This document shows positions 27,243 through 36,364 of a stretch of 64,000 nucleotides of DNA, in pieces. How positions within the stretch are numbered: the first letter of the stretch is position 1; every line of letters starts with the position of its first letter. The DNA lies in the NCBI GenBank assembly GCA_963664045.2, contig CAXXGT010000001.1, positions 447,873 to 511,872 on the forward strand, in the 5' to 3' direction. Source of the stretch: JAPPHA01 sp963664045 (GTDB lineage: Bacteria > Pseudomonadota > Alphaproteobacteria > Rhodobacterales > Rhodobacteraceae). The translations under genes and the position numbers were made by a program. The notes below the pieces were generated by a model that saw only the letters and a list, made by a program, of their open reading frames with translations, had not been told where the DNA came from and made no database searches.

Positions 27243-27668
27243 AATCCTGTCTTTCCAGTCTGAAGGGTTCTCTGGCAGTGGCACGAAACCGCTATGGGTC
27301 TGATAGCAACCTCCAACGGTTGGTCAAGGATGCGTTTGTGCCGGGACCACGTGTCGAAACAGCGCCCTGAGTCGGTGGGCGCAACCGGGATTGACCCAAA
27401 CAGAAAACGACGAGCCGTTCCGACAACCGGGCGAATCGATCCTCAAGACAGAACGGACCCGGTTGTGTCGCGTTGCACGACGTCGTGGCAGGCAATGTCA
27501 TTCGTCTTGCTCGAAATTGATATAGTGGGGTTCACGTGAACAGGAAATGTCATTTTGCCCAGCAATTCTCAATATGGCATTTCTGTTTTCCTGACCTTGG
27601 GATTTTCGGTTTTTCGAGAATTTTCGGAACGCCGCGTCGGGCGCATGTGAGCTGACGCGGGAGTTGGT
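27243..27668. other. upstream region of tkt, no gene seen
   Basis: These 426 bp lie between tkt and the split transposase. No protein family pattern is seen. In many alphaproteobacteria tkt is divergent from a coiled-coil gene and zapA; here that pair begins at 32694, so this gap is the tkt-proximal half of a region opened by mobile DNA. Confidence 0.4.
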
Positions 27669-27942
27669 TCAGGGAGGGATTTCGACTTCTCCGGCGAGCA
27701 CCTGCATCAGGCGCTTCCAGTCATCGAACACGAACCTGGCGGTCAGGACCTGCAGGTTCCGGAACATCCAGTCGCGTGTTCCGCAGACCGTCCGGGCCTT
27801 CTGCCAGTGCTTTTCCGCGAGGTCGCAGGCCGTGTGCATCGCGAAGGCCAGGAGGTTCAGGACAAGGAGCACGGAGGCGAGGTTCTTCTCTCCATGGCCG
27901 AAGTTCCGCTCGAGGTTGTAGCCGAGGTTTTTGGATTTGATT

Positions 27943-30036
27943 TCATGATGCCTCCCTTGTCGATTCATGGCCACGCCTGTTCCCGGGGTGGTCGGATTGC
28001 GGTTCCTTCGTTCGTTCACACCTGGCAGCGTCGAGCAGACGGTACATCGAAAAGGTCCTGGTCCCTATGGTGAAGGCGTGCCGTTCGACCCACGTGCCTC
28101 GGCGGCTTCGCTCTCGCATGGCCTTGACCGAGGTTCCAAGCACCTTGCTGATTTCCTCGGCGGTGCTCCAGCCCTGCTCCCGTTTCGCCTGCTGAAGCCG
28201 CCTGAGGTGGCTCGGCAGTCCATGATAGTGGCGCAGGCTGGCGATGCTCTGTCTTGTCCAGGGCTTGTCCCCGCAGTTCAGCGTGCCTCTCCGGTTGAGT
28301 TCCACGGCGATGGCCTTGTCGCCCATGCTTTCGGTGAGCCTGCCCACTTCCGCCACGGTCTCCGCCGGTGTGTTGCGAACGCCGACGCCCGGCCTGAGCA
28401 GTTCGACCGGATCGAGTTCGAGCGCCCTGCCGCCACGCATGCGCAACTGAATTGCCACCGAATAGCCGCTTCAAATGAGCGTGGCATCCTCGACCAGAAG
28501 AGCCAGCATGCGCTTGCGGTCCGCGTTCCCTGTCGTCGGCGCATTCCAGGCGACTGCGAAGTCGGCGGACAGTTCCCTGATTCTCCGGCGCTGGACCTCG
28601 TCCGTCGTTTTCTGGAATTCGTCGGCAAGCCGACTGCGCTCGGCTTCGGCCTCGTCCAGTTTGCGCAACGCATCATTCCACTCGCTTTCCAGCGTCGCGG
28701 CGACGAGGCGGTAGCCCGGGTCGACCTCCCGGTAGCGCCTGCCGGCCAGTTCGGCCTTGTGGCGCAGCGCCTCGACCCGGTGTGAGCGCTGACGATCTGC
28801 CCTGGCGAAGTCAGACCTGACCTGTTCCTCCACCGACAGGGCCAGATCGATGTTGCTCCGATTGACCGCGCCGACAAGGAAGTCGGCGACGGCCGCGTCG
28901 ATCCGCTCTCCCCGCATCGTCTGGCAGGATTCCCCGGCCCGGGCGACCTTGCCGCCGACGCAATAGTAATGCCGCTCGTTCGCCCGCTTCGAATCCGTCG
29001 CTCCGCCGTATTTGACCAGCATCTGGCTGCCGCAACGCCCGCAGATCGCACGCGATTGCAACAGTGCGCCGCCTTCCCGCAGTGGGCCGGTGCGCCCGTG
29101 TGCCGCAACGAAGCATTGCCTGTGGTTGTCGGCCAGCTGCCTCTGGTTGCGCTGGAACTCCTCCCAGTCGATGTAGCCGGCATGCGCCTCGGGAATGCAG
29201 ACCCGCCATGCCTCCCAGGGGTCCGCTCGCCCGGCATTGCCGCCCCGTCGGCCCCAGGCGTAGCAGCCCGCATAGCGGGGGTTCCGGAGGATGCCGAGAA
29301 CCCTTGAATAGTGAGCCTCGGACCAGATCAGGCGATGACCTTCCGAGGCCGGGCACGCCGGCAGCAGTATGGCGTTGTCGAGAAGCCAGTTGAACGTCGC
29401 CCTGGCCGAGCGGGTCCTGCGGAACGTCTCGAACACCAGATTGATCGCTTCGGCGACTTGAATGTCGGGGTCGAGAACCACCGCGCCCGCGGAATCGTAG
29501 ACCAGGCCGGCGGGCAGTGCGGTTCTCAATTCGCCGCGCCGTGCCTTGTTGAGGACGCCGCCGAGCAGCCGCTGGCGGATCCCGTCAAGCTCGAACTCGT
29601 AGACCGAGCTCTTGATCCCGAGCAGGAGCAGGTCGCTGCTGTTGCCCGGATCATGGACGCCGGCTTCGTCGCAGACCAGCGTGCCCGAAAGGGCGGCAAG
29701 GCGGAACAGGCGGTGCAGGTCGGCGTTGTTGCGGCCGAGGCGCGAGATCTCGAGGCTGAGAACGATGCCGACTTCGCCGGCGGCGATCCGGGCCATCAGG
29801 TCCTGGAACCCTCCGCGCCTTTCGGCGTCGGCGCCGGAGAGACCCTGATCCTCGTCGATGACCCTGATCCGCTCCCGCGGCCATCCCAGCGCCAGCGCGC
29901 GCTCACTCAAGTCATACTGGCGCCGGGCGCTCTCGGTGTTGTTGACCACCTGGCCGGGAGACGACTGGCGGATGTAGACACACGCCTCGCGCTCAAGGTG
30001 GCTGGCGGAGATCTTGCCGGTTCCGATGTCCTTCAT
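27943..30036 (-). pseudogene. large serine recombinase with an in-frame TGA
   Basis: The frame covers 698 codons. The catalytic domain is at the N terminus with VYIRQSSPGQVVNNTESARR (catalytic Ser), then GIVLSLEISRLGRN. The recombinase domain has NPRYAGCYAWGRRGG, and the zinc ribbon has CGRCGSQMLVKYGG with a later C...C pair. A TGA at 28471-28473 interrupts ATLI*SGYSVAIQLRMRGG, where related proteins have Arg, so a CGA-to-TGA transition is likely. The C-terminal helix-turn-helix region (TAEEISKVLGTSVKAMRER) remains in frame afterwards. The start at 30036 is chosen for MKDIGTGKISASHLER. Confidence 0.8.
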
Positions 30037-30365
30037 GTTCCATCCCTCCCGTTGGATTCGCATCTGAGCAGCCGCAGGACCATCGCCGCCGCCGCGACGG
30101 TGATGCAGTCGGCCCCGGCTTCACCGGCCGGCGCCACCGCGCTTGAAACCGGCTCCCAACACCGGTCAGGGACCGCCGTGAGACGCAGCGCCTCCGCCAT
30201 GCCGTGGCGGCTGAGAACCGGTACCGCGTTCCCGGCGAGCCAGTCGAGATGCCAGCACCGGTAGCGTCGCAGTCCGTCGTCATCGAGCCCTCCCGTCCGG
30301 GGGCGCGGTGTTTTTTTTTGACCGCTCGATTGCCTTGTTGATGGTGCGTGGATGAAGGCTGACAC
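30033..30365 (-). CDS. small ORF between HTH gene and recombinase
   Basis: This 110-residue frame overlaps the end of the HTH gene and its stop overlaps the recombinase start by 4 bp, an arrangement that suggests coupled translation. The sequence (RYRCWHLDWLAGNAVPVLSR) resembles no family I recognise. It may be a real small gene of the element or merely a spacer frame. Confidence 0.35.
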   Translation of the reverse strand: MSAFIHAPSTRQSSGQKKTPRPRTGGLDDDGLRRYRCWHLDWLAGNAVPVLSRHGMAEALRLTAVPDRCWEPVSSAVAPAGEAGADCITVAAAAMVLRLLRCESNGRDGT

Positions 30366-30753
30366 CGAAACGCTCCTCGATCACCGGCACCAGGCGCCGT
30401 GCACCGACCCGCCCGTGCTCGGACCTGTAGGCGGCGATGAAGTCCAGGATCTCGTCGCTGACCTTGTGGGGCCGGCGCGGTCCCCGGCGCAGTGGAACCA
30501 GGGCCTGCAGCCCGCCCTCGCGGAAGCTGCGCCGGATCCGAACACAGGTGGGGACCGAGATGCCGAACTCTGCGGCGACCACCGCCAGCGGTGCGTCCCC
30601 GGCATTGCGCACCATCTCGTAACGCACCTGCAGCAAGTCGCGCGGGTCGAAGAAGCCACCGTCCCGGAAACGTTGGGAGCGGATGCGCTCCGGGCGCCGG
30701 TTGAGGGTTCCGGAGGCCTCGAGGTTTTTGACCTTCGGGTCATCGTCGGACAT
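30280..30753 (-). CDS. helix-turn-helix protein of the recombinase element
   Basis: The 157-residue protein has a helix-turn-helix of the transposase-like type: LAVVAAEFGISVPTCVRIRR followed by FREGGLQALVPLRRGPRRP and KVSDEILDFIAAYRSEHGR. It resembles the small HTH proteins found next to some recombinases and probably recognises the element ends or controls the recombinase. The start MSDDDPKVKNLEAS is preferred over an ATG four codons upstream. It lies just upstream of the recombinase in the same direction. Confidence 0.7.
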   Translation of the reverse strand: MSDDDPKVKNLEASGTLNRRPERIRSQRFRDGGFFDPRDLLQVRYEMVRNAGDAPLAVVAAEFGISVPTCVRIRRSFREGGLQALVPLRRGPRRPHKVSDEILDFIAAYRSEHGRVGARRLVPVIEERFGVSLHPRTINKAIERSKKNTAPPDGRAR

Positions 30754-30905
30754 GGGCAGCTCCATTCACGGCTCTTGACAATCATCGTATTTTACTCACT
30801 TTGACAGCTTCCGCAAGCCAATCGACCCCCCTGCTGGTACATAATACCCTGTATTTGCGCTGTTATGCAAACCAGTTGTGCATTTCGGGCAATAATTTCC
30901 AATCA

Positions 30906-31217
30906 TTACAGGCAATCTTTTTTGATCAACATGTCGACCAACTCCCGCAACTCCGAAAGATCGTCCGCACGGAAAGGGGAACACCCGGCCGCCCGCGCCT
31001 CGAAGGTGTCAACAGCGCGCAGGCTGGTCCAGGCCGCCGGAAACAGGCGTAGCTGCCGCCCGCATCCCGTAAACACCCGAACCCGGTTCAGGCCGAATTC
31101 GTTCGTGATGGATTCAAGCGCGAGCCAGCGACCCCTCCAGGGATGGAACGGGTGCGTGACCTCGATGCCGCCGGTGCCAGGGCGTGGACCTGGATCGAGA
31201 ACGCATGCATTCGGCAA
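30906..31217 (-). CDS. DUF5372 family protein
   Basis: The frame encodes about 103 residues matching the DUF5372 family, small proteins of unknown role often found beside recombinase genes: VTHPFHPWRGRWLALESI, then PAAWTSLRAVDTFEARAAG and FRADDLSELRELVDML. No ATG lies near the family start; a TTG at 31217, 8 bp inside the element boundary, is the best candidate. It is the first gene of the recombinase element. Confidence 0.6.
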   Translation of the reverse strand: MPNACVLDPGPRPGTGGIEVTHPFHPWRGRWLALESITNEFGLNRVRVFTGCGRQLRLFPAAWTSLRAVDTFEARAAGCSPFRADDLSELRELVDMLIKKDCL

Positions 31218-32373
31218 CGCGGTCTTTGAGGACGTTGAATTCGGCGTTCTCGACGCGCCAGCGGGAGCGTCCGCAGGCGACGATGTCGGCAACATTCGTC
31301 CTGCTGACCGGCAGGTCGGTGACGAAGGCGGTTCTGTAGGTCAGCTTTTTCTCGGCCATGTCATGGATCTCGAGGCAGACCCATGTCACCGGCATGGCAG
31401 CTTCGCCGCCACGGATCCGAAGGTCCGGCTGCCAGCTGTACCTGTACCTGTACTTCTTCGGCTTCCTGATGCCGCGCGTCACTCTCTTGTCGAGGGTTTC
31501 CGGACGGCAGCGGTCGAGTTCCTCATACAAGGTCTTGTGGCTCGACCTCCTGGCCGTCAATATGAAGTTGCCGCCCGCCGCCCGGATGGCCTCGCAGACC
31601 GGTTGACAGGCGTAGAGGTCGTCACCGAGATACACGGGTTCGAGGTCTTTCAGACGCGGACCGATGCGCTGCATCCAGCGCTTGACGGCATTGCGTTCGC
31701 AGTCCTGTTTCTTTGACCCGTCCTGCGGCCTGATGATCTCCACCGGCAACGGCACCGCCGCGACCTGTCCGGGGCCCACGATGGCGGCGCCAAGGACCGC
31801 GTGATAGTTCTCGACCACCTCGTCATCGGTTCCCTTGTTGTGTGTCCGGGTCGAACAGTTCGGGCAACTGACCTTGTAGGAATTGAAGGACTCGGTGCCA
31901 TCGAGGGCGATCAGGGTCTTGCGGTTGAGGCCGCCCCGGCGGCTGCGCAGCGCAGCCAGGGCGCCGCGGTTGTCGAGGTCCCTGGCGACGTCGATGAAGA
32001 CCGTGTCGAAATGCTCCGGCGGCACCGGGTCGAGGAGGTTCCGTATCTGGTTGTCGGAGGGGATCTTCTCCATTCCGAAGAGCGTGAGGCAGTTCGAGAG
32101 ACCGCGGCGTTCGGCGAGCAACTTCTGATGGGCGAGAAAGGAGGGCGACTTGGTGAAGAACACGGAGAAAGCCGCCATGCCGGCATCGGCCATGGAGTAT
32201 TGACAGTTCTTCCCGCTGCGCAGGTCCAGCATGTTGGCGCAGCATTTCCGCAGGCGGGCGAGATATCTGCCGAGCAGCTTCATGGGGAGGGAGGAATCAC
32301 GGAATAGCCGCGAGGTGAATCCCCGGGAGGCGGAATTCCGGGAAAAATCGTTGAAAATCAACGGGTGTTGCAT

Positions 32374-32693
32374 TTTGGAATCACTTCCGGCCCATCGGGA
32401 GGGCAGGTGCGACGAAATGCGAAATAATTCACCGCATGAAATAAAAGAACACTATTACAACGCTTTATACGCAGCAAAATCCATATTGAGAACTGCTGCA
32501 TTTTGCCTTGAGCCGGCACGAGGCAAGGTGATGTCCGGACCGTTGCCAGACTTGACGCCAATGAATTGCAGCGTTCACAGATGCATGTCGCTCGTCGTTG
32601 TTTTCCTTACGAAGAGTTTTCAGAGTCACTCATCGGTTGAAAAACGGGATTCAGTGCGGCAGGATGTCGGTTGGACAGATATCGAGCGAGAGA
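32374..32693. other. AT-rich region upstream of the coiled-coil/zapA genes
   Basis: This 320-bp segment lies between the split transposase and the coiled-coil gene. The stretch from about 32410 to 32520 is distinctly AT-rich relative to the surroundings. No gene is seen; it should hold the promoter of the zapA pair and perhaps the outer end of the transposon. Confidence 0.4.
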
Positions 32694-33224
32694 ATGAAAG
32701 AGATTTCGGAACTGGAGAACCGTCTCAAGGACGCACTTGCCTTGATTGATGCAGCCATCAGCGATGGTGAAGGAATGGCGGACATTGTCGCGTTGCGACA
32801 GAAAAATGCCGAATTGAAAACCGGAATTGAATCCGCTGAGCAGGCCGCTGCCCAAGCCGAGATCCGTCTTGCGGAAACCGCGGCGGAACTGGAACTGGCC
32901 AAGCATTTTTCCGGAGCCGCCGCCGGCACCGGCGAAGTCGTCGAGTCGATAACCCGGGCTCATTCGGGCCTCGATGGCCAGCTGCAAGTCGTTCAAGCGA
33001 AACTCGAAGTTGCCTTGGGGCAAATCTCCGATCTTGCAGGCCAGTTCCAGGATTTTGTTCAGTCTGCCGCCGACCAGTCGTCAGCAGACGTAAACCGTCC
33101 GGACCGGTCGGAGGTTGACGCGGAGATGGAACGGCTTCGGCAGGCCAGGCAGGACGATGTGAATCACATCAATGGAATCCTGGAACAGTTGTTGCCTCTG
33201 GTCGAAGGAGAACGTCGTGCCTGA
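32694..33224 (+). CDS. coiled-coil protein upstream of ZapA (DUF4164-like)
   Basis: The 176-residue protein is almost entirely helical coiled coil (MKEISELENRLKDALALIDA, then long Glu/Ala/Gln-rich heptads). It sits directly before zapA and overlaps it by 8 bp. Alphaproteobacteria commonly have a short coiled-coil protein of the DUF4164 type at this place, thought to help ZapA and FtsZ. The start at 32694 has a GAGCGAGAGA site; in-frame ATG codons at 32664 and 32598 are alternatives. Confidence 0.65.
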   Translation: MKEISELENRLKDALALIDAAISDGEGMADIVALRQKNAELKTGIESAEQAAAQAEIRLAETAAELELAKHFSGAAAGTGEVVESITRAHSGLDGQLQVVQAKLEVALGQISDLAGQFQDFVQSAADQSSADVNRPDRSEVDAEMERLRQARQDDVNHINGILEQLLPLVEGERRA

Positions 33225-33669
33225 AATCGTCGTGACAATTGCCGGGAGAGCATTCGAACTCACCTGCGGAGAAGGCGAGGACAAAGCACTCAAGAATGCG
33301 GCAAATCGCCTCGACATTGAGGCATCCGCCCTGATCGATACGATGGGCCGTATTCCCGAGTCACGATTGTTGTTGTTGGCGGGTCTCATGGTCGCGAACA
33401 AGACGGTTGAACTGGAAAACGAGGCAGCCCGGGTCGCCGAGAGAGCTGCCAGGGAGGCGAACGATCTTGCTCAAAAGACGATGGATGACCTCCGAATGGC
33501 CAAGGGCGAATTGACACGGGCGAAAGTACGGCTTGCCGACCTGCAGGAAAGGTTTGACGCCGAACTGAAGTCGGCGAAACAGAAAGGCCAAGCCAGTGAC
33601 GAACTTCTCGAAAGCATGAATCGGATGGTCGAGGCAGTTGAACGGGTCGCGGCCCCTTTAACCCGATAA
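33217..33669 (+). CDS. zapA: cell division protein ZapA
   Basis: ZapA binds FtsZ and promotes Z-ring bundling. The 150-residue protein has the N-terminal domain VTIAGRAFELTCGEGEDKAL and ALIDTMGRIPESRLLLLAGL, then a C-terminal coiled coil. A GTG start at 33217 with GAAGGAGAA just upstream is chosen over an upstream ATG because it matches family length. It overlaps the coiled-coil gene by 8 bp. Confidence 0.88.
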   Translation: MPEIVVTIAGRAFELTCGEGEDKALKNAANRLDIEASALIDTMGRIPESRLLLLAGLMVANKTVELENEAARVAERAAREANDLAQKTMDDLRMAKGELTRAKVRLADLQERFDAELKSAKQKGQASDELLESMNRMVEAVERVAAPLTR

Positions 33670-33701
33670 CATGGATTGGGATCGGATCAACTCAATCCGA
33701 G

Positions 33702-34064
33702 TCAACGGTTTGATTCACGGATTCGATTCGCCGCAGCCTTGTCGTAGACGATTCCCTTGTCGTCGAACAGTTCGTCCAGTTCTCCTGAAAGGGTCATCTC
33801 CGTGACGATGTCACAACCGCCGATGAACTCTCCCTTGACATAGAGTTGCGGAATTGTCGGCCAGTCCGAATATTCCTTGATGCCCTGGCGCAGCTCCTCG
33901 TTGGCAAGAACATTGATATCCTTGAACGTGACTTCCATGTAGTTGAGTACGCCGGCAATTCTGGAAGAAAACCCGCACTGAGGCATGCTGGTTGTCCCCT
34001 TCATGAACAGCACAACGTCGTTTTCACCGATTTCGGCGCCAATCGTAACATTTACGTCAGACAT
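33702..34064 (-). CDS. grxD: monothiol glutaredoxin Grx4/GrxD
   Basis: The 120-residue protein is a CGFS monothiol glutaredoxin that binds a [2Fe-2S] cluster with BolA and takes part in iron-sulfur cluster traffic. The motif is MKGTTSMPQCGFSS, followed by WPTIPQLYVKGEFIGGCDI. It is downstream of bolA in the same direction, the usual bolA-grxD pairing, and convergent with zapA. Confidence 0.95.
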   Translation of the reverse strand: MSDVNVTIGAEIGENDVVLFMKGTTSMPQCGFSSRIAGVLNYMEVTFKDINVLANEELRQGIKEYSDWPTIPQLYVKGEFIGGCDIVTEMTLSGELDELFDDKGIVYDKAAANRIRESNR

Positions 34065-34319
34065 ATCCTGAATTTCCTTTCGGTTTCTGCAAGGTTTTTC
34101 CGGCTCAGGCCTGTTCGCTACGGACAGCGTAGGGAGTCTGTAAACCGTGAGGCGGACACCCGTGAGATTTCAAGCCGACGGCGTGACTGTCCTGGACTCC
34201 GTCCGATTTCCTGCTTGCAAACCCGCGATGTCCATCCGGAACTGCGCCACACGCGTTCTGGACGGGTGCAACGTGACAAAATGGCGCGACAGATGGCCTG
34301 GAACTCGCCAATCTGCAGA

Positions 34320-34574
34320 TCACGTTTCCGATCCTTCCGGAGCCCTCGTGGTCAGGGCAAGCGCATGAAGATCACCTGACGGTCCGTCCATCTTGCCCTT
34401 TAACGCCTTGTAGACCATGCGTTGCTGTTGGACCCGGTTTTTCCCTTGGAATTCTCGCGCGATGACCTCTGCCGCATAATGATTTCCATCGCCCGCCATG
34501 TCCGTAATGGTAACATTTGCCGTGGGGAACGCGTCCAGGATCAGTCTTTGGATTTCTTTTGCGTCCATAGCCAT
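34320..34574 (-). CDS. bolA: BolA family protein
   Basis: The 84-residue protein is a BolA family member, partner of CGFS glutaredoxins in iron-sulfur metabolism. DGNHYAAEVIAREFQGKNRV and QQRMVYKAL are the family signature, with a conserved His near the C terminus (GDLHALAL). A GGGAG site seven bases upstream supports the start at 34574. In alphaproteobacteria it usually follows purL closely; here purL is 2.7 kb upstream because of mobile DNA. Confidence 0.93.
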   Translation of the reverse strand: MAMDAKEIQRLILDAFPTANVTITDMAGDGNHYAAEVIAREFQGKNRVQQQRMVYKALKGKMDGPSGDLHALALTTRAPEGSET

Positions 34575-34739
34575 AGCAAACTCCCGATCGGTTCCGGAAA
34601 ATAGGTCTGCTGTCCACAAACTTCAAGTCCGGCCATGTGCCATCGGATGCAATTCTTGATACGCCATATTTCGTCCTGACCTCCGGATTCGTATTGTCTC
34701 GGGTGTTTGCGGGGCGTTGCGCGCGGGAATGCTGGAACT

Positions 34740-35119
34740 GGTACGAGGGCTGAGGGAGGAACTTCGGTTTCGCCTGCGCGCACTTGAATCAGGCCGTTTC
34801 AGTCATCGGGCACGAACATGGCCGTCAGGACCTGCATGCTCCGGAAATCCTGGTCGCGTGTGCCGGTGGCCTCCCGGTTCGCTTTCACGCGCCTAACCAC
34901 GAGGTTGCAGCCGGCGTACATGTCGAACGCCAGCAGGTTCAGGACAAGGAGCACGAAGGCTCGGTTCTCGTTTCCGTGCCCTGAGTTCCGCCCAAGACTT
35001 GCCGCGGAATTCGTTAGAAAGTCAGCGTACGGGCTCTCGGCATTCCCGCGCGCCACAGGCGGCGATGTCGGAATCACTCGCCCTGCCGACAGGCAGGTCA
35101 GTAACGAAGTCGTTTCTGC
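34740..35119 (-). pseudogene. decayed transposase C terminus
   Basis: The minus strand reads NDFVTDLPVGRASDSDIAACGARE, then in other frames NSGHGNENRAFVLLVLNLLA and FRSMQVLTAMFVPDD. This is the C-terminal third of the same transposase family as the split gene at 27669-32373, with frameshifts and loss of the central motif. A type A group II intron fragment begins at its broken 5' side (35120). Confidence 0.65.
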
Positions 35120-35505
35120 GTGCGCCGTGGAAGGCGCGTTTTCCTTGTGGGTGCGAATCCCACTCAACAGTTGTCGCTTCGACTGGTAGCAGCCAGAGCG
35201 GCCATGGAGGTAACGAAATGAGCTGTAGCACTCTGGTGTCAAAGGGCTGCCTTGGGCGGCTCAGCGAGCAGGCAGGCCGGAACGCGAGTGAACGCCGAGC
35301 AGGCCTCGAAACGCGTAATGCGGGAGCCGACCCTCCGCAGAATAGGGGAAGGCTATCGGCGGTTCGGGAAGCAAGCGACAAATGTACCGAACCGTTCCCG
35401 CCGGGGTATTGGCGCCGGCATGTCTGCAAGACGGAAGACGATGGAGCGCCGAGCTAACTGGCGCTGGGGTAGCCGGTGCAAGTCCGGCAGGAAGGAAAGG
35501 TTAAC
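35120..35505 (+). mobile_element. group II intron 5' part (type A), second copy
   Basis: The sequence starts GTGCGCCGTGGAAGGCGCG, matching the 5' end of the fragment at 9614, and aligns with it for about 265 bp. It continues with CCGGTGCAAGTCCGGC-like domain I sequence to 35505, where a type B intron begins. No domain V or coding region for type A is seen. A hairpin (CCTGCC / GGCAGG) lies about 25 bp upstream of its 5' end. Confidence 0.6.
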
Positions 35506-36364
35506 GTGCAGCGAATCTAGTTGTTGAACTTGCGGGTGGAAGTCCCGCCGGCGCAATTCTCAGTTTGGCGCCGTAGCATATCCCACGGGTACCGGGGTGA
35601 CCTGGTGCCTGCGAGCTGGGACGTAGAAAGCCATCGTGGGCGTGGCTGGAGCAAGGCTCCAACCGGTTCGGTCAGTCAGGATGGCGAACAAACCGAAGGG
35701 CCGTAGCGAAAGCAAACGATTGTTGATGCGACGAAAAGTTCGCCCCCACATGGAAGCTGACTTGTGGGGATATTGGAGGATGCCAAGGGTCAGCCTGTCA
35801 CCCGATGGCTAGCACCGGTGCGGAAGAACCGAGGTGAGCACGCACCGGGTCCCCCGGCGTAGAGACGGCGGCAATTCGGGAAAGTTCAGCAGTGAAAGAC
35901 CGGAAGGTGAGGAGAACGGACAGGATGTTGTGACCCTTGAATGTCAAGGACCGTGCCAATAACCGCAGTGCGGGAAATGGCACGGAGTTCTCCTGACTGG
36001 CGGATGAGGCCGATTAAGCGGTGATGGGCGGAACAACATAACCCGTCCGGAGCGAGGGCCTCTGGGCTCAGGTGGCGAAGGCGGCAGGTCATGCCGGGAC
36101 ACAGAGCCCGGTGCCGACCGATGATATCACCCGGATGACGGGTGGTGCTGTCGAGCCGAAGGGCGGCGCAAACGCGGGATGTTGCCACGGGCATGGCTGG
36201 GTCAGCCTTAAGCGTGGCGAATGTCGCGGAAGGCACCGCACCGAACTCCTGCGGGGGGGGGTGCCTGACGCTTGAAGCCGGACCCGGGAAAACCGGACGT
36301 CCGGAATTTTAGGGGGGATGCTGGAAACGTGGCCTTTGGTGCGCGCGCCAGTGTCCTACCCGAC
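35506..36364 (+). mobile_element. ORF-less group II intron, type B, copy B1
   Basis: The 859-bp unit runs from GTGCAGCG to CCTACCCGAC, the same ends as the inner twintron at 48184-49039. Domain V is visible at 36274-36309: the lower stem CCGGAC / GTCCGG, a two-base AC bulge, the upper stem CCGG / CCGG with a GAAA-type loop, followed by TTTTAGGGGGG. Domain VI ends at CCTACCCGAC. Domain I-like blocks (GGATATTGGAGGATGCCAAG) are present. No reverse transcriptase frame exists, so movement would need a protein supplied in trans. Confidence 0.75.

Larger units (their letters stand above)
27941..31224 (-). mobile_element. 3.28-kb serine-recombinase mobile element
   Basis: The element is flanked by TCAAA (minus-strand sense) at 27936-27940 and 31225-31229. 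Removing it and one TCAAA restores the host transposase frame exactly. On the minus strand it carries, in order, a DUF5372 gene, a helix-turn-helix gene, a small ORF and a large serine recombinase whose stop lies next to the right boundary. A short shared core without long inverted repeats fits site-specific insertion by a large serine recombinase. The recombinase carries a nonsense codon, so this copy may now be immobile. Confidence 0.75.
27669..32373 (-). pseudogene. DDE transposase split by a serine-recombinase element
   Basis: The N-terminal part (32373-31225, about 383 codons) and the C-terminal part (27935-27669, 88 codons) are one gene. Joining them at the shared TCAAA gives ENAEFNVLK|SKNLGYNLERNFGHGEKN in a single frame, about 471 residues. 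The N part contains ALDGTESFNSYKVSCPNCST and YLGDDLYACQPVCEAIRAAG, and the C part ends with VLLVLNLLAFAMHTACDL, a typical ending of this IS4-superfamily transposase group. It is disabled only by the insertion. A decayed second copy lies at 34740-35119. Confidence 0.8.

Noticed and set aside
33669..33702. 6S RNA gene after zapA
   Set aside because: In many proteobacteria ssrS follows zapA, but here only 33 bp separate zapA from the convergent grxD.
34799..35242. 147-codon minus-strand frame as a hypothetical protein
   Set aside because: It is a composite of transposase remnant frames and the antisense of a group II intron fragment.
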